A DNA stretch of 64,000 nucleotides, taken from NCBI RefSeq assembly GCF_003063435.1, contig NZ_NESL01000006.1:109476-173475 (forward strand), written 5' to 3'. Shown in pieces: positions 17,899-26,204 of this stretch. Position numbers and translations under genes: made by a program. The notes under the pieces were generated by a model. The model had not been told where the DNA came from. It saw only the letters and a program-made list of their open reading frames with translations, and searched no databases. The number at the start of each line of letters is the position of its first letter. The first letter of the stretch is position 1. Source of the stretch: Limnohabitans sp. 2KL-1 (GTDB lineage: Bacteria; Pseudomonadota; Gammaproteobacteria; Burkholderiales; Burkholderiaceae_C).

Positions 17899-18885
17899 AT
17901 GAAGCATTGGATTGCCCTCGCCGCTTTGGCCGCTGTTTCTGCTGGCGCCCAAGCCCAGACTTATCCTGGTTCCAAGCCGGTGTCGATTGTGGTGCCGTTC
18001 ACGGCCGGTGGACCGACCGACCGTGTCGCCCGCGACTTGGCCGAAGCCATGCGCAAGCAGATTCCCGGCAGCAATTTCGTGGTCGAAAACGCTGCAGGTG
18101 CTGGCGGCACCATCGGCGCGAGCAAGGTCGCCAAGGCCAACCCCGATGGTCACACTTTGTTGTTGTTCCACATCGGCATGGCCGCCACGCCAGCGCTGTA
18201 CCGCAAGATTTCGTACAAGCCGCTGGAGGACTTCGAGTTCCTGGGCATGGTCAACGACGTGCCCATGACCCTGATCGGCAAGCCCCAGCTGCCCGCCAAC
18301 ACCTACCGCGACTTTGAAAACTACATCCGCGCCAACGCGGGCAAGCTGAACATCGCTCACGCGGGGCTGGGTTCTGCTTCGCACATTTGCGGCCTGCTGT
18401 GGCAGTCCACCTTGCAGACGAAGGACGCGATGACCACCATCCCGTTCGGCGGCACAGCCCCCGCCATGACCGCCCTGATCGGTGGCCAGGTGGATGTGAT
18501 GTGTGACCAGACCACTAATACCACGGGCCAGATCGAAGGCGGTCGCGTCAAGGCTTTTGCGGTCACCACCGCCAAACCCCTGGCCGGTCACCCTGTGCTC
18601 AAGCACTACCCCAGCTTGCAGGAAATGGGCCTCAAAGGCTTCAACCTGACCATCTGGCACGGTTTGTATGCGCCCAAAGGCACGCCCGCAGCGATCACCA
18701 AAACTTTGAATGACGCTTTGAAGAAAGCCCTGAAAGACCCCGAGTTCATCAAGAAGAACGAAGGCTTGGGCGCTTTGGTGGTGACGGACAAGCGTGTTGA
18801 GCCCGACGAGCACAAGAAGTTTGTGGCCGCCGAGATGGTCAAGATCAAGGCTGCCGTGGATGCTGGTGGCAAGTACGCTGACTGA
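17899..18885 (+). CDS. Bug-family tripartite tricarboxylate transporter receptor
   Basis: Periplasmic solute receptor of the TctC/Bug family, 328 residues, so abundant in Burkholderiales. TAGGAGTG precedes the ATG. Signal peptide MKHWIALAALAAVSAGAQAQ is followed by the family motif YPGSKPVSIVVPFTAGGPTD near residue 25 and GAGGTIGASKVAKANPDGHT. The ligand, usually a carboxylate, cannot be read off. No TctA/TctB membrane partners are adjacent; it is a single gene, as Bug receptors often are. A bidirectional-looking terminator follows and separates it from the convergent glk operon. Confidence 0.92.
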   Translation: MKHWIALAALAAVSAGAQAQTYPGSKPVSIVVPFTAGGPTDRVARDLAEAMRKQIPGSNFVVENAAGAGGTIGASKVAKANPDGHTLLLFHIGMAATPALYRKISYKPLEDFEFLGMVNDVPMTLIGKPQLPANTYRDFENYIRANAGKLNIAHAGLGSASHICGLLWQSTLQTKDAMTTIPFGGTAPAMTALIGGQVDVMCDQTTNTTGQIEGGRVKAFAVTTAKPLAGHPVLKHYPSLQEMGLKGFNLTIWHGLYAPKGTPAAITKTLNDALKKALKDPEFIKKNEGLGALVVTDKRVEPDEHKKFVAAEMVKIKAAVDAGGKYAD

Positions 18886-18910
18886 ACTGTTGTTCCGTGG
18901 TTCTTGAATG

Positions 18911-18940
18911 CAAAAGCCGCCTTGTGCGGCTTTTGTTTTT
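18911..18940 (+). terminator. Rho-independent terminator
   Basis: Perfect 10-bp stem CAAAAGCCGC / GCGGCTTTTG with a CTTGT loop, followed by TTTTT. It ends the Bug-receptor gene and, read from the other strand (stem then TTTTG), could also stop the convergent tonB-exb-glk operon. Confidence 0.88.
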
Positions 18941-18951
18941 GACAGGTCGGG

Positions 18952-19938
18952 TCAGCGGTCGTCAAGAGCGCGTGTTGCCCCCAGCAGTGCGGGTGATTCT
19001 TGTGCCTGAATGACCCACACCGGAATGTCGCTCAGGTAAGTTGCAAAACGCCCTTTGGCCTCAAAACGTTGGCGGAAACTGGAGGTCTCAAACCAGCCCA
19101 AAAAGCGTGGCACGATGCCGCCGCCAATGTAAACCCCGCCACGCGCACCCAGGGTCAGCGCCAGGTCGCCGGCCACCGTGCCCAGAAAGCCCGCGAACAT
19201 GTCCAGACAGGCCAGGCTAAACGGGTCACGGTCCTTGAGGGCGCGCTGTGAAATTTCTCTGGCAGTTAGCGGTGCAGCTGCTGAACTTTGTGCCACTGGC
19301 GCAGCCGATGGTCCATGTTCCTGTGCCATTGCCTGGTACAGATCAACCAAGCCCTGACCCGACAACACCCGCTCGGCCGAGGCATGGCCGTATTTTTGCT
19401 GGATGCGCTCGATGACCCGGAACTCTTGCGCCGTCTGCGCCGCCAGCGTCACATGCCCGCCTTCGCCCGCAATGGGCAACCAGTGCGCACCCGAGGGCAT
19501 CAAACCGGAAACCCCCAGTCCCGTGCCTGCGCCCAGCAAAGCCACCGGCGCATGGTCCAGCGCAGCGCCGCCGCCGATCTGGATTTTCTGGTCGCTGGTC
19601 AATGAAGGCAGAGCCAGGGCCAAGGCGGTGAAATCGTTGATGACTTTGAGCCGCTGCAAGGACAGGCGTTGTTGCAGGGCATCGATTGAAAACGACCAGT
19701 GGTGGTTGGTCATCACGACCTGATCACCGGTGATCGGGTTGGCAATGCCGATGCCTGCGGCGGCAGGGGACGACAAGCCTGTGATCTGCAGGTAGGCCTC
19801 AATCGCTTCGGCGATGCCCGGGTATTGGGCGCAGGGCAGCACCTGGGTCTGCGTGAGTGGCGCGCCTTCGCTGGCTTGCCAGGCAAACCGCGCGTTGGTG
19901 CCGCCCACATCGCCGAGTAAACGGGGAAACAACGGCAT
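18952..19938 (-). CDS. glk: Glucokinase
   Basis: Phosphorylates glucose to glucose 6-phosphate with ATP in the cytoplasm. The 328-residue protein has the intact phosphate motif LLGDVGGTNARFAW at the N-terminus, the catalytic-base region VINDFTALALALP, the adenosine/hinge loop LGAGTGLGVSGL, the sugar-binding GEGGHVTLA and GGVYIGGGIVPRF. It belongs to the bacterial Glk (non-ROK) family. It starts 5 bases after the second exbD gene, so it is the distal gene of a tonB-exbB-exbD-exbD-glk operon. This is the only gene in the window that looks like an active glucokinase, since the one fused to HexR has lost GGTN. Confidence 0.93.
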   Translation of the reverse strand: MPLFPRLLGDVGGTNARFAWQASEGAPLTQTQVLPCAQYPGIAEAIEAYLQITGLSSPAAAGIGIANPITGDQVVMTNHHWSFSIDALQQRLSLQRLKVINDFTALALALPSLTSDQKIQIGGGAALDHAPVALLGAGTGLGVSGLMPSGAHWLPIAGEGGHVTLAAQTAQEFRVIERIQQKYGHASAERVLSGQGLVDLYQAMAQEHGPSAAPVAQSSAAAPLTAREISQRALKDRDPFSLACLDMFAGFLGTVAGDLALTLGARGGVYIGGGIVPRFLGWFETSSFRQRFEAKGRFATYLSDIPVWVIQAQESPALLGATRALDDR

Positions 19939-19943
19939 GGTGC

Positions 19944-20372
19944 TCAGTTCACAAACTGCTCGGACCCCACAATGCCCAGCTTGGTCAGCCCAATGCGCTG
20001 CGCACTGGCCATCACCCCCGCTGTCGCCTCGTATTTCGCCTTCGCATGCGAGCGGATGTGCAGCTCCGGCTGCGGCTGCATCGCCACCGCCTCCGTCAAC
20101 TTCGCCTCCAGCTCCGCACGGCCCGCCACCGGCTTGCCGTTCCAGTTGATCACACTGCCCGCATCCACATCGATGCGGATCACCACCGGCTCCACCTTCT
20201 TGGCCGCGTTGCTGGGCAGCGGCATGTCCAGGTTCACCGCATGCAGCTGCGCCGGGATCGTGATGATCAGCATGATCAACAGCACCAGCATCACGTCAAT
20301 CAGCGGCGTGGTGTTCATGTCCACCATCACCTCTGGCTCGTCGCTGCCGCTTGTTCCTACATTCATTCCCAT
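19944..20372 (-). CDS. exbD: ExbD-family biopolymer transport protein (second copy in operon)
   Basis: A 142-residue subunit of the TonB-ExbB-ExbD proton-driven energiser. A short cytoplasmic N-terminus (MGMNVGTSGSDEPEVMVDMN) precedes [20 protein letters not shown], the single membrane helix with the proton-conducting Asp in PLIDVM, and a periplasmic domain. It differs considerably from the preceding ExbD, for example DMPLPSNAAKK in place of [11 protein letters not shown], so it is an old paralogue and not a recent copy. Many betaproteobacteria carry such ExbD1-ExbD2 pairs. AAGGAGAACGAC precedes the start. Confidence 0.92.
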   Translation of the reverse strand: MGMNVGTSGSDEPEVMVDMNTTPLIDVMLVLLIMLIITIPAQLHAVNLDMPLPSNAAKKVEPVVIRIDVDAGSVINWNGKPVAGRAELEAKLTEAVAMQPQPELHIRSHAKAKYEATAGVMASAQRIGLTKLGIVGSEQFVN

Positions 20373-20409
20373 GTCGTTCTCCTTGGCGTCTGGCCGTTCA
20401 GTTCACAGC

Positions 20410-20823
20410 TCAATTCGACGGCTCTGTGATGAAGCCCACCTTGACGATGCCAGCGCGCTGCACCGCATACATCACCCGCCCCACCGATTCGAAGTCACTT
20501 TGACCGTCTCCCCGGATTTGCACTTCCGGCTGCGGTTTCATCACCGAGAACTTCTTCATCCGCTCCAGCAAGTCCGTGCTGTTTTTGATCGGCGTGTCGT
20601 ACAGGTAAATCTTGCCCGCCTTGTCCACCGAGATGATCACGTTCTCCGGCTTGGTCTCCCGGATCACGTTCTTCTCTTTGGGCAGGTCCACCTTGATCGA
20701 TGTCGTCACCACCGGGATCGTGATCAAAAAGATGATCAACAACACCAGCATCACGTCCACCAGGGGCGTGGTGTTGATGGCGCCGATGATCTCGTCATCG
20801 GCTTCGCCTACGTTCATGGCCAT
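20410..20823 (-). CDS. exbD: ExbD biopolymer transport protein
   Basis: A 137-residue ExbD read from [20 protein letters not shown], preceded by AAAGGAGAAGCC; the upstream in-frame extension was rejected. The membrane helix [19 protein letters not shown] carries the conserved Asp that cycles protons with ExbB. The periplasmic part ends VGFITEPSN. The first 56 residues are almost identical to the partial gene at the right end of the window (Ala versus Thr at position 15), showing that this operon was duplicated. It works with the ExbB and TonB encoded just upstream. Confidence 0.94.
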   Translation of the reverse strand: MAMNVGEADDEIIGAINTTPLVDVMLVLLIIFLITIPVVTTSIKVDLPKEKNVIRETKPENVIISVDKAGKIYLYDTPIKNSTDLLERMKKFSVMKPQPEVQIRGDGQSDFESVGRVMYAVQRAGIVKVGFITEPSN

Positions 20824-20889
20824 GATGGCTTCTCCTTTGAGCAGGCGCAGCCAGGGGGCGCTTGGCTCCCCCGCTTTGCCCAATGGGAT

Positions 20890-21696
20890 TTACTTCTTGG
20901 CCGAGCCCAGCAGCACAGCGTGCAGGTCAGCGCCGAAGGCGTTGACTTGTTCCATCACACCCTTGTTGCGGCGCACCAGCCAGTTGTAGCCCAGCACCGC
21001 AGGCACAGCGACGGCCAGACCAATGGCGGTCATGATCAGCGCCTCGCCCACGGGGCCTGCCACCTTGTCAATCGAGGCTTGGCCCGACATGCCGATCTTG
21101 ACCAGCGCGTGGTAGATGCCCCAGACGGTGCCAAACAGACCGACAAACGGTGCAGTCGAGCCCACGGTGGCCAACACCGCCAGACCGTCTTGCATGCGGC
21201 TTTGCACGCTGGCAATGGCGCGCTGGATGCTCATGGTCACCCATTCGTTGAAGTCCACCGCACCCAGCAAGCCGGTGTGTTTGGAGGCGCCTTCCAGGCC
21301 TTTTTCTGCAATGAAGCGGAAGGCCGAGTCTTCGGCCAGGGTGTCTTTGCCTTGGGCCACGGTGTTGGCGCTCCAGAAGGTTTCCTTGGCAGCAGCGGCC
21401 TGCTTGTTCAGTTTGGACTGCTCAGCCAGCTTGGTGAAGATGACGTACCAAGAGCCCATGCTCATGATGACCAGGATCAGCAAAGTGCCTTTGGCCACGA
21501 AGTCGCCCTGCGCCCACAGCGCGCCCAGGCCGTAGGGGTTGTCTTCGGCGGCAGCAGCGGCGGCACCGGCTGCAGCGGCCACAGGGGCGGAGGCCGCCGC
21601 AGCGGCGTCAGCGGCTTGCGCCATCACGGAGCCCGCAAAGAACAGGCCGGCCAGCAGGCTTGCGCCCAGGATGAGGTTTTTGGAAGGTTTGAACAT
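20890..21696 (-). CDS. exbB: ExbB proton channel subunit (MotA/TolQ/ExbB family)
   Basis: Inner-membrane proton channel that drives TonB, 268 residues. It starts with a cleavable-looking signal (LLAGLFFAGSVMAQA), then an Ala-rich periplasmic stretch, a first helix (GTLLILVIMSMGSWYVIFTK), a cytoplasmic loop, and the paired helices marked by GSTAPFVGLFGTVWGIYHAL and EALIMTAIGLAVAVPAVLGYN. TTPFVGL-type threonine and the downstream Glu/Thr positions fit the proton path. It differs from the second copy (62945-63754) by about 13 substitutions and one alanine indel. The tonB-exbB intergenic sequence is also conserved between copies. Confidence 0.95.
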   Translation of the reverse strand: MFKPSKNLILGASLLAGLFFAGSVMAQAADAAAAASAPVAAAAGAAAAAAEDNPYGLGALWAQGDFVAKGTLLILVIMSMGSWYVIFTKLAEQSKLNKQAAAAKETFWSANTVAQGKDTLAEDSAFRFIAEKGLEGASKHTGLLGAVDFNEWVTMSIQRAIASVQSRMQDGLAVLATVGSTAPFVGLFGTVWGIYHALVKIGMSGQASIDKVAGPVGEALIMTAIGLAVAVPAVLGYNWLVRRNKGVMEQVNAFGADLHAVLLGSAKK

Positions 21697-21768
21697 GGTG
21701 AGGTGCTCCTGCAGTGTTCTTTAAAAATCGGTTGAATCAAAAATTGAAGGGAAACAGGCCCGGGGACC

Positions 21769-22431
21769 TTATTCCAGACGCCAGGTGTATTTCATGCTGG
21801 CCCAACCCTGCTCGGGCTTGCCGTCCACAGTCGCTGGCTTGAACGCGCAGCGCGACAAACCGGCACGCGCCGCTTCATCAAGGCGCTTAAAGCCCGAAGA
21901 CTTCTCGACCTCGGCCTGGATGACCTTGCCATCCACACCGACCAAAAAGCGCAGGCTCACGGTGCCTTCTTCTTCTAGGCGGCGCGAGGCGCTGGGGTAG
22001 TCGGGTTTTTCGCAGTTGGCCGAGTTGACCACGGCCGCCACACGCACGGGCGCAGCCACTGGAGCCTGCGCAGCCGGTGCGGCCGGTGCGGGTGCGGTGA
22101 CCACGATGGGTGCAGGCGGCTGGGGGGCGGCCGAGACGGCGGCAATGGCGTTGGCGGGCGCGGGCGCTGCAACAACCACTTCCACCGGGGGCACGTAGGC
22201 AGGCGGTGGCGGAGGCAAGTTTTTGGGCGGTGGCGGCGGAGGCGGTGGGGGGATGTCGGGTTTGGTGTCTTCGAGCAACACCGCTTCGACGGGGCCTTTG
22301 ATCTTTTTGACGACGGCGCGGGCCAGGCCCGAGCTGATCGCCCAAAAGAGCAAGAGGTGCAACACCACCACCAGCCCCAGCCCTATCAGGTGCTTGGTCG
22401 GCTTTCTTTGCCGGCTGGCGTAGTCGTCCAT
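21769..22431 (-). CDS. tonB: TonB energy transducer, copy 1
   Basis: Periplasm-spanning protein linking ExbBD to outer-membrane receptors, 220 residues from MDDYASRQRKPTKHLIG with AAGGAGA upstream. One membrane helix (LGLVVVLHLLLFWAIS), a Pro-rich spacer with runs of nine and five prolines and many Ala-Pro pairs, then the C-terminal TonB domain (CEKPDYPSASRRLEEEGTV to YTWRLE) that grips the TonB box. First gene of tonB-exbB-exbD-exbD-glk. Compared with copy 2, changes are concentrated in the spacer, including a proline-run length difference and a three-residue Ala-Gln-Ala indel. A perfect HexR-like box lies 55 bases upstream. Confidence 0.95.
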   Translation of the reverse strand: MDDYASRQRKPTKHLIGLGLVVVLHLLLFWAISSGLARAVVKKIKGPVEAVLLEDTKPDIPPPPPPPPPKNLPPPPPAYVPPVEVVVAAPAPANAIAAVSAAPQPPAPIVVTAPAPAAPAAQAPVAAPVRVAAVVNSANCEKPDYPSASRRLEEEGTVSLRFLVGVDGKVIQAEVEKSSGFKRLDEAARAGLSRCAFKPATVDGKPEQGWASMKYTWRLE

Positions 22432-22485
22432 GGTTTGATTTCTCCTTAGTGAAGCCCTCACCTGACCGGTGCAAGCCTGCTGCAT

Positions 22486-22500
22486 TGTAATTTGATTACA
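22486..22500. promoter_or_regulatory. HexR-like operator upstream of tonB-exb-glk operon
   Basis: TGTAATTTGATTACA has fully complementary six-base arms (TGTAAT/ATTACA) around three bases and matches the HexR-type consensus TGTAATnnnATTACA as I recall it. It lies between the glk-hexR stop and the tonB start, 55 bases upstream of the latter, beside the gene for a HexR-domain protein. Just beyond it, AGGGTAATCCCT (22535-22546) is another small palindrome. Confidence 0.75.
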
Positions 22501-22558
22501 GAAAAATCAAAGTCAGAAGAAACAAAACTACATGAGGGTAATCCCTGAATTCACGGCT

Positions 22559-24445
22559 TTACTGACTGTGTGAAATCGAAGGTCGCAGGGGCGATGCCGT
22601 GCGGACCCCCTGGACCGGCAGGCTGCGGGGCGAATCCGCTTCGCTCACATCCAACACCCTAGCCTGGGCGTTGCGGCCTTGCTCGGACAGGCGCATCTCG
22701 ATGCCGACCACGAGGATGTCGACCAGCAACAGGTGCAGCACCCGGCTGATCATGGGCAAGTGGGTGGCGACATGTTCGTTGTGTTCGGCCACCAGCGCGG
22801 CATCGGCCTTTTTGGCCAGCAAGGACTGGTTGGCCGTGATGGCGATCACGGGCGCGCCCAGTTCGCTGATGTTGTGCTGCAAGGCCATCAGTTCGGGCAG
22901 GTTGCCGCCACTGCTGATGAACAGGGTGGCGGTGTCGCGGGTGACCAGTTTGCTCACCAGTTGCTGCAAATGCGGGTCGGTGTGCACACCGCAGGGGATG
23001 CCCAGCCGCAGGAACTTCATTTGCGCGTCCTGCGCCACAGAGGCGTAATTGCCCACGGCAAAAATCTCCACGCGCTTGGCCGCCATCACCAGATCAATGG
23101 CTTTGTCGATGGGCTCGCGCTGCAGCTCATTGCGCAATTGCAGCACCGCGTTGGCAGTGTTGCCCAGCACCTTGGAGCCCAGTTCCAGCACCGAGTCTTC
23201 TTGCGTGACCTGCGAATGCGTGATCGGCACCGACACGCTCAGGCCCGAAGCCAGCCGCAGCTTGAAGTCCGACAGGCCCTTGCAGCCGACCGAGCGGCAA
23301 AAGCGGATGACGGTGGGCTGGCTGACCTGCGCCGCTTGCGCAATGTCATGGATGGGGTCGTTGAGCACCGAGCGCGGTTGCGACAGCACCAGCTCAGCCA
23401 CCCGTTGCTCAGCGGGTGACAGCTGGGGCCGCAGGCGGCGGATTTGCGACAGGATGGCCGAACCGGCCGAGTTGCTCAGGGTGCGCAGCTGCGCTTCCAG
23501 AATGGCCGAGACGCCCAAAAACGTGGGGTTGTCCGCGGTGATGACATAGGTCGGGATGTGCTCGACGTATTGCCGGAACCGGCCTTTGTCTTCAAAGCGC
23601 TGGCGAAAGCCTGACTGGTCGAAATAGGCCCCCAGACGCGGCACGATGGAGCCGCCGATGAACACCCCACCCGTGGCCCCCAGCGTTACGGCCAGGTTGC
23701 TGGCCGCTGTGCCCAGCATGTTGCAAAAAACATTCAGCGCAGTGCGGCACAAGGCGTGGTGTTCGTCCAGCGCCAGACGGGTGATTTCCGGGGCGTTGAG
23801 GTCGGTGATGGCCTGGCCTTGCGCCTGGGCCAGCGCCTGGTAAATCAGCTCCAGACCCGAGCCTGAGACCAGCCGCTCAAAGGACACATGGTCAAACTGT
23901 TTCAGCGCATGCTGCAGCACGGTGATCTCGTTGTCGTCGCGTGGCGAAAAACTGGTGTGACCGCCTTCCGAGCCCAGGGAAATCCAGCCGTCGCCTGACG
24001 GGATCAGGCCCGAAACCCCCAAGCCGGTGCCCGAGCCGAGCAAGCCGATCACGCTGTTTTTGACGGGGTGTCCGCCGCCGACCTGGCGTACCGCGTCGGT
24101 GCCCAGCCGGGGCAGGGCCATGGCCAGTGCGGTGAAGTCGTTGACCACCACCAGCGTGTCCAACCCCAGGGCCTGTCGGGTTTGTTCGATGGAAAACTGC
24201 CAGTGGTAATTGGTCATGCGCACCTGGTCGCCATCCACCGGGGTGGCAATCGCGATCGCTGCGTGTTCCACCGTCAGGGGGTGGACCGACTCCAGATAAG
24301 TGCGGATGGCGTGTTCCAGGCTGGGGTGGTCCGCGCAGCGCAAGGACGCCTGGTGGCTGTACTGGTCGCGTTCCAGTTCGATGGCAAAGCGCGCATAGAC
24401 CCGGCCAATGTCGGCGATCAGGCGAGGGGACTCAAGGGCAATCAT
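22559..24445 (-). CDS. hexR: Glucokinase-HexR (RpiR family) fusion regulator, degenerate kinase motif
   Basis: A 628-residue fusion read from the ATG at MIALESPRLIADIG. Residues 1 to ~325 are a Glk domain, with VVVNDFTALAMALPR, GSGTGLGVSGLI, GSEGGHTSF and GGVFIGGSIVPRLG. Residues ~335 to the end are an RpiR-type regulator: helix-turn-helix (IAQAAQVSQPTVIRFCRSVG) and a SIS sugar-phosphate domain (IFAVGNYASVAQDA, LFISSGGNLPEL). Such fusions are known in Burkholderiales. Here the phosphate-binding DxGGTNxR motif reads DIGRVYARF, so kinase activity is probably lost while sugar-binding residues remain; it may act as a sensor. A HexR-like box upstream suggests autoregulation. An upstream TTG start was rejected. 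Confidence 0.9.
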   Translation of the reverse strand: MIALESPRLIADIGRVYARFAIELERDQYSHQASLRCADHPSLEHAIRTYLESVHPLTVEHAAIAIATPVDGDQVRMTNYHWQFSIEQTRQALGLDTLVVVNDFTALAMALPRLGTDAVRQVGGGHPVKNSVIGLLGSGTGLGVSGLIPSGDGWISLGSEGGHTSFSPRDDNEITVLQHALKQFDHVSFERLVSGSGLELIYQALAQAQGQAITDLNAPEITRLALDEHHALCRTALNVFCNMLGTAASNLAVTLGATGGVFIGGSIVPRLGAYFDQSGFRQRFEDKGRFRQYVEHIPTYVITADNPTFLGVSAILEAQLRTLSNSAGSAILSQIRRLRPQLSPAEQRVAELVLSQPRSVLNDPIHDIAQAAQVSQPTVIRFCRSVGCKGLSDFKLRLASGLSVSVPITHSQVTQEDSVLELGSKVLGNTANAVLQLRNELQREPIDKAIDLVMAAKRVEIFAVGNYASVAQDAQMKFLRLGIPCGVHTDPHLQQLVSKLVTRDTATLFISSGGNLPELMALQHNISELGAPVIAITANQSLLAKKADAALVAEHNEHVATHLPMISRVLHLLLVDILVVGIEMRLSEQGRNAQARVLDVSEADSPRSLPVQGVRTASPLRPSISHSQ

Positions 24446-24488
24446 GTCGGGCAAAGTCTCGTTGGTGAGGCGTTCAATGGCGCTGGCC

Positions 24489-24503
24489 TGTAATTCAATT
24501 ACG
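24489..24503. promoter_or_regulatory. HexR-like operator upstream of glk-hexR
   Basis: TGTAATTCAATTACG matches TGTAATnnnATTACA at all but the last arm base and lies 44 bases upstream of the glk-hexR ATG, the position expected for autorepression. A weaker relative, TGTAGTATTGCTACG, lies at 24641-24655 just before the divergent MATE gene. The remainder of 24446-24709 shows no gene. Confidence 0.65.
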
Positions 24504-24709
24504 CTGCAAATTCAGGGGTGCGGCGGCGTTTTGGTAACCCGTTTGATCCGCCACAAGGCCGAAATGACGTCAAAACCCTTCACAATTGACAGACTGCAGG
24601 CCATGCGCCTTGCATTCTAGGCGCAATGCCGCAATGGCTGTGTAGTATTGCTACGGCCTTTTCACGGCTGTTCATGGGCCGTTTGACGACTTCGCGGCCC
24701 ACTTTCCTC

Positions 24710-26107
24710 ATGAACTCATCCCCTGTCACGCCCACCCGCCCGCCGACCCGCCCGGCCATTGCCAGTCTGGTGTTTCCGCTGTTCATCGAGCTGTCGCTCG
24801 GGCTGGTGGTGGGCATGGTTGGCACGGCGCTGGCGGCGCGCATGTCCGATGCGGCCGGTGGTGCTTTCGCGCTGTCCAACCATGTGTTTGGCCTGCTGTT
24901 CATGATCTTCCGGCTGGTAGGCGCTGGCGTGAGCGTGGTCATCACGCAAAACCTGGGGGCCGGGCACCGCGCCGAGGCCGACCGGGTGGCCCGCGCCGCG
25001 CTGGCCTCGGGCACCTGGATGGGCGGGCTGGCCGCTGTGCTGGCCCTGTTGGGTGCGCGCCCGCTGCTGCAGCTGCTCAATGCGCCCGCCGATGTGCTGC
25101 TGTTGGCCGCACCGTTTTTGCAATCGCTGGCCCTCGCGCTGTTGCTCGATGCCTGGAACGCCTGCATGGCCGGGGTCATGCGGGCGCATTTGCGCAACCG
25201 CGACACGCTGGCCGTGATGATCGCCATGCACGCCACTCACCTGGTGCTGGTCTGGCCGCTGATGACTGGCTGGGGCCCGCTGCCTGTGCTGGGTTTGCCG
25301 GGCTTTGCGGTGGCGGTCATCGTCAGCCGTCTGGTGGGCATGGGCTTGCACCTGTATTTGTGGCGGGCACGGCTGGGACTGCGACCGCTGTGGGCCGACT
25401 GGTGGCGGGTGCGTTGGGCACAACTCAAGCCGGTGCTGCACATCGGGCTGCCCGGTGCGGCCGAAAACCTGTCCTGGGAGTCGGCCTTCATGGTCAGCGT
25501 GGCCGCTGTGGGCCTCATGGGCACGCAGGCGCTGGCCACCCAGACCTATGTGCTGCAGTTCAACATGTGGATTTTGATCAGCGCCGTGGCCATTGGCATC
25601 ACCGTCGAAATGGTGGTGGGTCACATGGTCGGGGCCCGGCAATTCCGGCAGGCACACGACCTGGTGCGCAAAGCCCAGAAAATCGGTTTTGCCGTGACCC
25701 TGGCCGTGGCCTGCGTGCAGGCGCTGCTGGGCCGCTGGTTGCTGGGTTTGTTCACGCAAGACTCGGAAATTTTGCGGGTGGGCAGCCAGCTGATGTGGTT
25801 GTCGATCCTGCTGGAAACAGGCCGCACCTTCAACCTGATCGTGATCTCGGCCCTGCGTGCCACGGGCGATGCCCGCTATCCGTTTTATGCCGGAGCGGGC
25901 TCCATGGCGGTGGTGCTCGCGGGCGGCAGCTGGCTGCTGGGCGTTTACTGGGGCTGGGGCCTGGCCGGTGTCTGGCTGGCCTATGCGGCAGACGAGTGGA
26001 TACGCGGTTTGCTCATGTGGCGGCGCTGGCTCACACAAGGCTGGGTGCCACATGCCCGCGCCACCCATGCGCGCATGCGGCGGCAGCAGGCCATCCCGCC
26101 GGTCTGA
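24710..26107 (+). CDS. MATE-family efflux transporter
   Basis: Inner-membrane multidrug and toxin extrusion family protein, 465 residues from MNSSPVTPTRPPTRP, with about twelve hydrophobic segments. Landmarks are LFIELSLGLVVGMVGTALAA in helix 1-2, the VITQNLGAGHRAEADRVARA loop, and its pseudo-repeat GITVEMVVGHMVGARQFRQA in the second half, which shows the two-fold architecture of MATE proteins. They exchange cationic compounds for protons or sodium; the substrate here is unknown. No clear Shine-Dalgarno distinguishes this ATG from upstream ones at 24674 or 24626. It is divergent from glk-hexR. Confidence 0.85.
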   Translation: MNSSPVTPTRPPTRPAIASLVFPLFIELSLGLVVGMVGTALAARMSDAAGGAFALSNHVFGLLFMIFRLVGAGVSVVITQNLGAGHRAEADRVARAALASGTWMGGLAAVLALLGARPLLQLLNAPADVLLLAAPFLQSLALALLLDAWNACMAGVMRAHLRNRDTLAVMIAMHATHLVLVWPLMTGWGPLPVLGLPGFAVAVIVSRLVGMGLHLYLWRARLGLRPLWADWWRVRWAQLKPVLHIGLPGAAENLSWESAFMVSVAAVGLMGTQALATQTYVLQFNMWILISAVAIGITVEMVVGHMVGARQFRQAHDLVRKAQKIGFAVTLAVACVQALLGRWLLGLFTQDSEILRVGSQLMWLSILLETGRTFNLIVISALRATGDARYPFYAGAGSMAVVLAGGSWLLGVYWGWGLAGVWLAYAADEWIRGLLMWRRWLTQGWVPHARATHARMRRQQAIPPV

Positions 26108-26204
26108 CTGTTCGTCGCAGGGCATGGCCGTTCGTCGCACGGCCTGCGCTGTGGCCGCGCGGTCGGGGCACGATGGCGGCCTGTGATTCAATCGGAGACC
26201 GACC

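Noticed and set aside
19972..21735. Plus-strand frame of about 590 codons across exbD-exbB
   Set aside because: Antisense shadow of the clearly recognisable exb genes.
22199..22259. G-rich/C-rich tract within tonB as a possible structured DNA element
   Set aside because: It is simply the codons of the poly-proline spacer, present in both tonB copies.
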